NCBI GenBank assembly: GCA_902806595.1 | Contig: CADCXC010000038.1 | Span: 2,852,001-2,916,000, forward strand | Length of the DNA stretch: 64,000 bases | Direction: 5' to 3' | DNA from: Pyrenopolyporus hunteri | Taxonomy: Eukaryota > Ascomycota > Sordariomycetes > Xylariales > Hypoxylaceae | Position numbers and translations under genes: made by a program | Shown here: piece by piece, positions 57,713-64,000 of the stretch | Layout: the number at the start of each line of letters is the position of its first letter | How positions within the stretch are numbered: the stretch's first letter is position 1 | The notes under the pieces: model-generated | What the model was told of the DNA's origin: nothing | The model's input: only the letters and a program-made list of their open reading frames with translations | Database searches by the model: none

Positions 57713-60700
57713 TTACACAGCCGTTCCAGGCCTCTTCTCCTCACGCAGCGAATCACCTCCACCACCACCACCAATATCGAAATTGGAGCTAGGCCGGGAC
57801 CGCATGAGTGCCGTGCGCAGGCTCAGCGACCCGAACATCTGCTCGTGGAAGCCGAGGATGCCCGCGCTGCCGAACGAGCCGCGCTGGGCTTGCGGCTGCG
57901 ACGGTGGGCCCAGTTGGGATGACGAGGATGTGGTGGATGTGGAGGAGGGCATGTCCTCGGAGGGGTCGGGGCTAGTCTCTCTTCGGAGTGGGGCCGGGCT
58001 GTCCTGGTCGTGTTGGTTTGGGGGGTGGTTGGTCTTGATGTTGGGGGTGGTGGGACGAGGGGATGAGACGAGAAAGTCGGGTTTGGGGTTTGTGAGGCTT
58101 GTTTCTGTGGTTGCGTTCTGCGGTTGCCATTCGCTGGCGGGTATCGATTTGGGTTGTTCAGGGGTTTCGGCGGTAATGGGGGACGGAAGGTCTGTGGTCT
58201 CCTTGATGTCGTGGGTGCTAGCGGCGTCTTTCCCTGTGTTCATGTGTCCCTCGTCTGTAGATGACGCCGATAAGACGTCAGCGCGAGGAATTTCTTCTAC
58301 AGGAACAGAGGAAGCTTCAGTCGCCTCGGCTATAGAGAGTGATTCTTGCTTCTTATTTGGACCATCACATCCGGCGTTATCCGTGAGTAGCTCCCCAACA
58401 CTTTTAGGGAGGTCGACGTCGGTCGGTTCTTGAACGGTTTGACTCAAACGAAGAGGCGACGAGCTAGCCGGTTTCGCAGCGAGACGAGGATTTGGGGTGT
58501 GAAAAAGTTGACCCTTTACGAGATCATATTGTACTTCGATGCTGATGCTTACTGGGTCCCTGATGTCCTCATCGTCGCTATCGACAATAGCATGCCTAGG
58601 AAAACCTATTTCAGAACTTAGACGATTATTCTTGGGGGTTATCACTATAAATCCGAAAAGTTAGCAACTGCCATAGGTAAAGATTTCGATCCTATTTGAT
58701 AGACCTTTCAAAAAAGCACCTATGAAAAATCTCTGCTAGAAATAATGGGGAGAATGTATAGGTAGTTACGAAATCGACTTACGGAGGCTACTGCTTGGAG
58801 AGGATTCACCTCCAAAGACCAGGCTAGGAGTCGAGGAAGCGGTCGACGGCTCATAAACTGGCGCTGGTTCTGATTCCTCCCCTGAGTTCGTTGCTACAGG
58901 TAATCCCTTTTCTTCGGGCCCCTTGGTGTCATGGAGAACGCTTTGGTGAGAAGTCAGCGCTGTAGGCTTCTGTGTTAGGTTATCGGCGGGAACCTTGTGA
59001 TCGGATACATCCCCGTCCAACCCCTTCTCGCCGGCGTTCTTGTCTAAGCTGCTAGGATATGACCAATTATCTGACAACGGCACTAATGGAAAAGCTCGCG
59101 CGCCCGTTTGCGAGTAGTATATAACGAGCGATGATCGTCGCATGGGTATGGGCGGACGGCGTTTGGGCGACGGGGGTGCGGAATGTGCGTATCTAGTAGG
59201 TTGGAAGTGCGACGCCGGAAATATCGTGGTTTCGGCCGGGGTCTTTGCGATGGGGGTGATAGGTCTAGCCTCTATAGCCGTCTTTGGGCGTGGGGGGTCT
59301 TCGCGTTGTCCTGTAACGTTCTTCGAGGTGGAATCAGTGGTCTTACGTCCGACTGTTAAGGTTGAGGTGTCCGCGCTTCGAGATGGGGGGGCTATACGAG
59401 GAGTCTGTTCTAAAAGGGGAGCTTTCTCTGTTGCATTGTCGGCCTCCTCTTCCGCCTCGATCGTTAGAGTATCTTTGCAGATCATTTCGATATCTCGCTC
59501 GATACGTTGTCGCAACCGGTTCAGGACATAATCCTTCGGTTTCCCAGCTGATTTGGGCCTCTTCTTCTCATCTGACTCGAGAGGTTCCCGGGCCACGAAA
59601 GTCTTGTCTAATATAAAATGACCTCGTTTATGAGCAGTCATCCGGACGGAGATAGCATTGCCTCGGAGTATATCTGCAACACCAGCCTGAATACGGTCTA
59701 GGATCGTCTGGATACTCCTCCGGGAATGGGAACTCGAGGAATCCAAGGAGAACACGAGCGGTTCATTCAGCGACCAGCCATTACCGCGAAGCTCGGTAAT
59801 CCTGAATTCAAGGTCGTTCATTCGGCCGATTACACCGTCGGCGTCGTCCCGAACTTTGCCAAGCGCAGCTTCTACCCCATTAACAAATCTAAGGCATTCT
59901 TGGGTATCGGAGTGAAAAGAAAGGTTGCTATTGCAGTGTATGGATCGCTCTAGGTGAGGGAACTGGGGCCCGATGTTGTTCGTAACCGATAGTCGCAAAT
60001 CCACACCGTCGTTGTCGTGATGCCGACAGTCTTTGCATCCGTCTAGGCTAGCGCACAGGTTATGGCTTTCTTGGAATGCTCGTCTCTCCGACCTTAATAC
60101 ACCCTCTAATGCGTAAGAGGCTTCGAAAAATAGGCTCTCTGCCCCTATCGAATTCAGGGGTGCTGTCTGGCTGCTATTAACTTCAACCTCTTTATGCCAC
60201 TCGAGTGGCTTCCGGCGTTGACATCGGCTCGTGAAGGAGAAACTAATAGTATATCCAGGTAGCGACTCGAAAGACTGGGATTTCTCAAGGAAGTAGGAGC
60301 GTGGTACGCATGACATGGGTTGAACACGGCCGGCGCGGTGTGGGAATTTTGCCTGCTCCTCTGACGGATCTTCTCTTACAGGACCATCTTTCCAGACAAA
60401 TCCCTCGTCATGGTGCCTTAGAAATAGACCTATTATATGATGAGTTGCTAGGATAACGTCTCTTGCAGCTTCGGTTGAAAGGAGTTGCTTCTGGTAAGAC
60501 TTAAAGGTCCTGGACGCCCATATCTCGGACCAACCCCGAATTATATCAATCTGGATTTCGTATCTTAACGGCTTATCTGGCCCGCTCGCGGCCGCATACT
60601 CCATGGCGGTTGAGTCCTTGCGGGTAATCAACTCATAGCAGCAGTGGTCGACACGTCGCAATAAACCTTGGCACAACGCCTCGGTGGCTTCTAGAGACGG

Positions 60701-61060
60701 CGAAGTCTCATAGTTACGAGTGTATGAGTAGTTCAGCGGGTCGTCAAAAGTGATGGTAACCTGGACGGCAAGACTTGCTACCGGAAGGGAACTTTGCGAC
60801 GAGGAGACCTGCTCCGTCTCGAGGACGTGGGAAGTCTGGGGGGTGATCTGGGGGGTGGCCTGAGGAGCGACTTGGAGAGAGGCCTGGGAAGGGATCTGGA
60901 GGGAGACTTGGGGAGTAGGAGACGACTCCTTCGCAGGTCCCTCGCTGTCTCTCCTTTCATGACGGTGAACCCTGAACTTCTTCACATCGTTGACGAAGCT
61001 TCTAAATTTCCCGGGGAAAGCCCCCGACTTGGGCCTCCGTTTCGACGCGTCCGTAGTCAT
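57713..61060 (-). CDS. Large unrecognised fungal protein
   Basis: Two exons on the minus strand, 61060-58783 and 58644-57713, joined by a 138-nt intron (GTAAGT...TAG), give 1069 residues. The junction SSSL|LITPKNNRLSSEIGFPR keeps frame and I take both frames as one gene. The ATG at 61060 opens MTTDASKRRPKSGAFPG. A short Gln/Pro repeat (QIPSQASLQVAPQATPQ) lies near 50-75. The only folded-looking part is about 95-520: VTITFDDPLNYSYTRNYE, LLRRVDHCCYELITRKD, IQIDIIRGWSEIWASRTF, CKDCRHHD, RRSIQTILDRIQAGV. The last 500 residues are Ser/Pro/Thr-rich and disordered, ending in a Gly run. No catalytic motif or membrane span is seen. It looks like a Pezizomycotina-specific family; function is unknown to me. 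Confidence 0.82.
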
Positions 61061-63210
61061 TGTATCGATTCTCACAGGCGAGGAGGCGATCGAATAAACA
61101 AGGGAACATGTCTACTAGAGCGGGCTAGAGAAAGGAGAAAGAGAAACCACGATAAGCAAATGGCATATAGAGATCAAATAGATATTACGATTACTCATGT
61201 AAGCCTGTTACCCGCGGCTATCAGACTTATGGGTAGGACATGATAACATGCGATATATTGCGAGGGATTGCGAGGAGCAACCGCCGGCTCTGGCATGCAT
61301 AGCCATAGGGATGGTAGCGATGGTATGATAGGGGGGCTTCCTTTCTGTGGGACTTCTGGTTGTTTCCAGCATTCCACGGGTCTGCAATTAGATGGAAATG
61401 GACTCGGCATACCGTGCGCGCCGACGTGCCCCTGACGTAGGCCGGCCAGAATCGGGAGGGACGGATTTGGGTAGAAAAGACTGGAGTCAGCAAATCACGC
61501 AGAGACAACACAACATGCCAGCCAGCCAGTAAGGCGGCGGTCGCCGTTGGGTATCCATACGACTGTGGGCAGAAACCGGGGGCGGAGCAGGACAGGACGG
61601 TGGTGTGATTCCCATTCGTCCGATCCTTGACGAGTCGAGACTCTTTTCTCTTTTATGATTTGCAGGTGATGGGATATTATTGCGTGCGTTTCGTCCCAAC
61701 ATATGTACGTGTGAATTTCCATCCATTTTTTCGAGACCTGGAACTTGAAGATGGAGAAGTTGGAAGAAGTACGATATTGAAATGAACGAATGGCACGGCG
61801 GCCGCGCTATCTAGGTCCCTATTAGCGCCCCCCCACCGGGTACCCGAGTTTACTATAGCAGCCCACATTACTGAGACCTACATGCCCCTAGGGCTATCTA
61901 AAGTACCTTAAAGTTCGGGTACGGTGGAGTACATACTCCCTATGGTCACCCGTTTCCGTCGGCGGACACCGCGACCCGACTACCAGGACGGCGGGACGGG
62001 CCCTCTATTTCGATTGCAACCTTAAGAGGCTACCCAAGTATAGGTACATTATGGGTACTATAGGTAGTTGCACCCATTCACGATCGTATGTGTCTAGCAG
62101 TCGCGAACGCCTTTGGTGTTCTAGAAACAGAGTCTAGGTACCTATCTTAGACAACCTTATTGCGGCACCTATAATTATATGACGCTACCCGAGAAGACTG
62201 CAGAGTAGTACACACAGCTAAGTGCCTACTTGGGCATCTTCTAGGGGCGCCAAATAGCTGCGAAATCAAGGCCTCGACCAATCGGAGCTCACCTATCTGG
62301 GCGTGCGTCCATTACACATTACTACCTCATAATACGTACTGTATACATACTCCAATAAATATCTCCTCGAACCCAATCAGACCTTTTACAATTCAAGGAT
62401 GGTTACTCAAAACCTGTCTGGCACCTCAAAAGATATGCCAACTATGCCGTTGGAGACGGACTTCCGATATCATCAATCTCACTTCGAGCATGAGCATGAG
62501 GGGAAAGTAAGCAACAAGGTAAAAGAGGCAAGTCCCAATAAGACACGTCTATATAGATCCTCGCCGGTCATTCTAATGAAGGCGTATGTTACGAAGAAAG
62601 AATTGGAAAAGGAGGTTATTGGACAGTTTACTGGGCAACATTAGGCTACTTACGAATTAAGACTCGTTCAGTTGACAGTTTTTCTAGCATGGGCAGCTTT
62701 GCTGTCTGTCTCAGGGTGTAGCTGCCTAGGTAGCTGTACTTAGTTACTCTTCCGACCTGCCTTATTCTTAAGCCATAGTCTCGTATATACCTACTTCAAG
62801 ACATGAAGTAGGCATATCCCTTCTTCCCTAGGTATATTAGAGATATTAGAGAGGGTTCTTTTTAAAAACCATCGTTTGAAACCATCCGCGCGGCAGCGCT
62901 AGCCTCGGTCCCTCCTCAAGGGCACCCCTGCAGACGGGTTCTGTTTGTACATGAAATTGGCTAAGGACGTACAAACAAGATGAAAGAAGCCTGTGGCACA
63001 TATAGTAGGAAGCTCTTCGCCCCTTAGCCACGATACTCCCCAATTATTTTACAATTATAAAGCACCCGACCAGTGGCTTCGAATCAGCTGTTAACATCTA
63101 TGATGTTAGTGATAATCGACAACGACGACGGCGAAGGCAAAGAAGTCGGCCAACACTCGACATACAGGTCGAGAGACGCTCCCTGAACTTGTACACCAAT
63201 ATCTCTAGTC
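61061..63210. other. Upstream region of two divergent genes
   Basis: 2.15 kb. It includes a weak small-ORF candidate at 62399-62644, TAGGTACC motifs at 62133-62146 and 62725-62740, and TAGGTA motifs near 62040. The rest shows no coding signal. Confidence 0.45.
62399..62644 (+). CDS. Possible small hypothetical protein (81 residues)
   Basis: An intron-free frame starting MVTQNLSGTSKDMPTM and ending GQFTGQH. It is hydrophilic, with a basic C-terminal helix (VTKKELEKEVIG). The ATG follows an A-rich leader and there is no overlap with other genes. I do not recognise it, and chance cannot be excluded at this length. Confidence 0.3.
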   Translation: MVTQNLSGTSKDMPTMPLETDFRYHQSHFEHEHEGKVSNKVKEASPNKTRLYRSSPVILMKAYVTKKELEKEVIGQFTGQH

Positions 63211-63654
63211 ATGGCCCGAAGAAAAGGGAAAAAGGCCGATGCCTCTACATCAGCTCCGAAGAGCTCTCGGAAACAAAAGAAAGAAACCCCCCAGGTTGCT
63301 GTCGATTGGGTCGAGTACTTCGGGCGAGGAGATCTCTCGGATTGGCAGCGCTTGATGGCCGATCTGGGCTTTGACGGGCACTTCCCAAGCAAGACCCAGT
63401 GTCGAAAGGTATAAGTCGTCCCTGGGTCCCACGATCTCGACCCCCCTAATGTTGACCTTCCCGTCTAGGCTCTCGACAGTGTTTGGGTGAACATAACAGA
63501 CTTCCTCGAAGATGTTAAGGCTGGCCGCAAGCCGTATTTTTTCTCGAGTGAGTCCGAGCTCAGCCGTTATACATTAGAAAACGGCAAGGTCTATCCCAGG
63601 AGATTAATCCAGAAGGGAAGCCCTCTGAGCAAACTTCTCGCCAACATTCTCTAA
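63211..63654 (+). CDS. Small basic fungal protein, unrecognised function
   Basis: Exons 63211-63408 and 63469-63654, with a 60-nt intron (GTATAA...TAG), give 127 residues. The Lys/Arg-rich N-terminus (MARRKGKKADAST) looks like a nuclear-localisation or nucleic-acid-binding stretch. A compact domain follows: WVEYFGRGDLSDWQRLMADL, KTQCRKALDSVWVNITDFL, SELSRYTLENGKVYPRR, LSKLLANIL. Proteins of this pattern occur in several copies in Sordariomycete genomes, as far as I recall, without known function. It converges on the UTP18-like gene 147 bp away. Confidence 0.7.
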
Positions 63655-63801
63655 GAGAGCTGTTACCATAGCTACCTGGAAATTGATGGTGCGGGACGGG
63701 CTATGTACATGTCCCTGGAGGAATCCGAGGGAATAACGGCGCACTATGAAGAGGTTGCGAAATTTTATTTGTCTGGTGGAATGTGGTGTTCCTTAATCTG
63801 T

Positions 63802-64000
63802 CTAGCTTCGGATTTCCCATAATCTAGTCTTCCCTGAGTCGTTGCCCACGGCCAACAGGTCACTCTTTCTTCCGAATGCCACGACCGAGATTCTACCAAG
63901 AGGTGTCTGTTCCGTCGGCCAGTTTCTATAGACGGTGCAACTTGGTAGGTGGGCTAGCCGCAACGCGTCTTTCTTGTGCCTACTGGCAAAGGCCAATATT
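63802..64000 (-). CDS. UTP18: UTP18-like U3 snoRNP WD40 protein, 3' end only
   Basis: The frame is open from the window edge to the TAG at 63802-63804. It encodes ILAFASRHKKDALRLAHLP, then CTVYRNWPTEQTPLGRI and AVGNDSGKTRLWEIRS. This is the last WD40 blade of the Utp18 family, which closes the propeller at the very C-terminus. Known role: small-subunit processome component for 18S rRNA maturation in the nucleolus. Most of the gene lies beyond the right edge. Confidence 0.85.
   Translation of the reverse strand, partial: ILAFASRHKKDALRLAHLPSCTVYRNWPTEQTPLGRISVVAFGRKSDLLAVGNDSGKTRLWEIRS

Noticed and set aside
58645..58782. Two separate genes for the 310- and 769-codon minus-strand frames
   Set aside because: A clean GTAAGT...TAG intron joins them in frame with protein-like sequence at the junction, so one gene is simpler.

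Overview
The window is nuclear DNA from a filamentous ascomycete (Pezizomycotina). Three things point to this. The introns are short (50-138 nt in most genes) with GTANGT-type donors, CTAAC-type branch points and YAG acceptors. Intergenic regions are long. The gene set includes a class IV chitin synthase, its SKT5-type activator, and lineage-restricted fungal proteins. I lean towards Sordariomycetes but cannot prove it from sequence alone. I found no tRNA, rRNA, CRISPR array, intact transposon or viral gene.

Layout, left to right. 0.5-1.4 kb: RTC3-like SBDS-domain gene (+). 2.9-3.4 kb: small membrane protein (-). 3.4-8.0 kb: gene-free. 8.0-9.0 kb: an intron-split conserved gene whose 5' end I cannot resolve (-). 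9.7-10.4 kb: OPA3-like (-), divergent from a Polo kinase at 11.6-14.7 kb (+). 16.7-19.1 kb: SKT5/CHS4-type chitin synthase activator with a CAAX box (-), divergent across 4.9 kb from a class IV chitin synthase at 24.0-27.8 kb (+). 32.0-34.1 kb: WD40 protein (+). 35.9-37.4 kb: mitochondrial aminomethyltransferase GcvT (-). 38.9-39.6 kb: ARF GTPase (-), divergent from EMP24/p24 at 41.0-41.8 kb (+). 42.7-46.2 kb: SulP-STAS-cNMP-binding transporter (-). 48.6-49.4 kb: GINS subunit PSF1 (-), divergent from bifunctional AICAR transformylase/IMP cyclohydrolase at 50.1-52.0 kb (+). 52.6-53.9 kb: EF-1beta (-), divergent from mitochondrial HSP78 at 54.5-56.9 kb (+). 57.7-61.1 kb: large unrecognised fungal protein (-). 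63.2-63.7 kb: small basic protein (+). 63.8 kb to the edge: 3' end of a UTP18-like gene (-).

Most genes are housekeeping: cell cycle and replication (Polo kinase, PSF1), early secretion (ARF, EMP24), translation and ribosome biogenesis (EF-1beta, UTP18), mitochondrial proteostasis and one-carbon metabolism (HSP78, GcvT, and the ATIC enzyme that consumes 10-formyl-THF), and cell-wall synthesis (chitin synthase plus activator). Two divergent pairs join proteins that work together: chitin synthase IV with its SKT5-type activator, and ARF with EMP24. Other shared promoters carry recognisable motifs: an ACGCGN cluster near PSF1, and TGAGTCA plus a heat-shock-like element between EF-1beta and HSP78.

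Intergenic DNA is marked by many copies of a short TAGGTACCTA-type palindromic repeat, absent from the coding exons I checked. I did not find a clear new multi-gene system. The most promising unknowns are the 1069-residue protein at 57.7-61.1 kb, the cryptic split gene at 8.0-9.0 kb, and the dispersed palindrome family.
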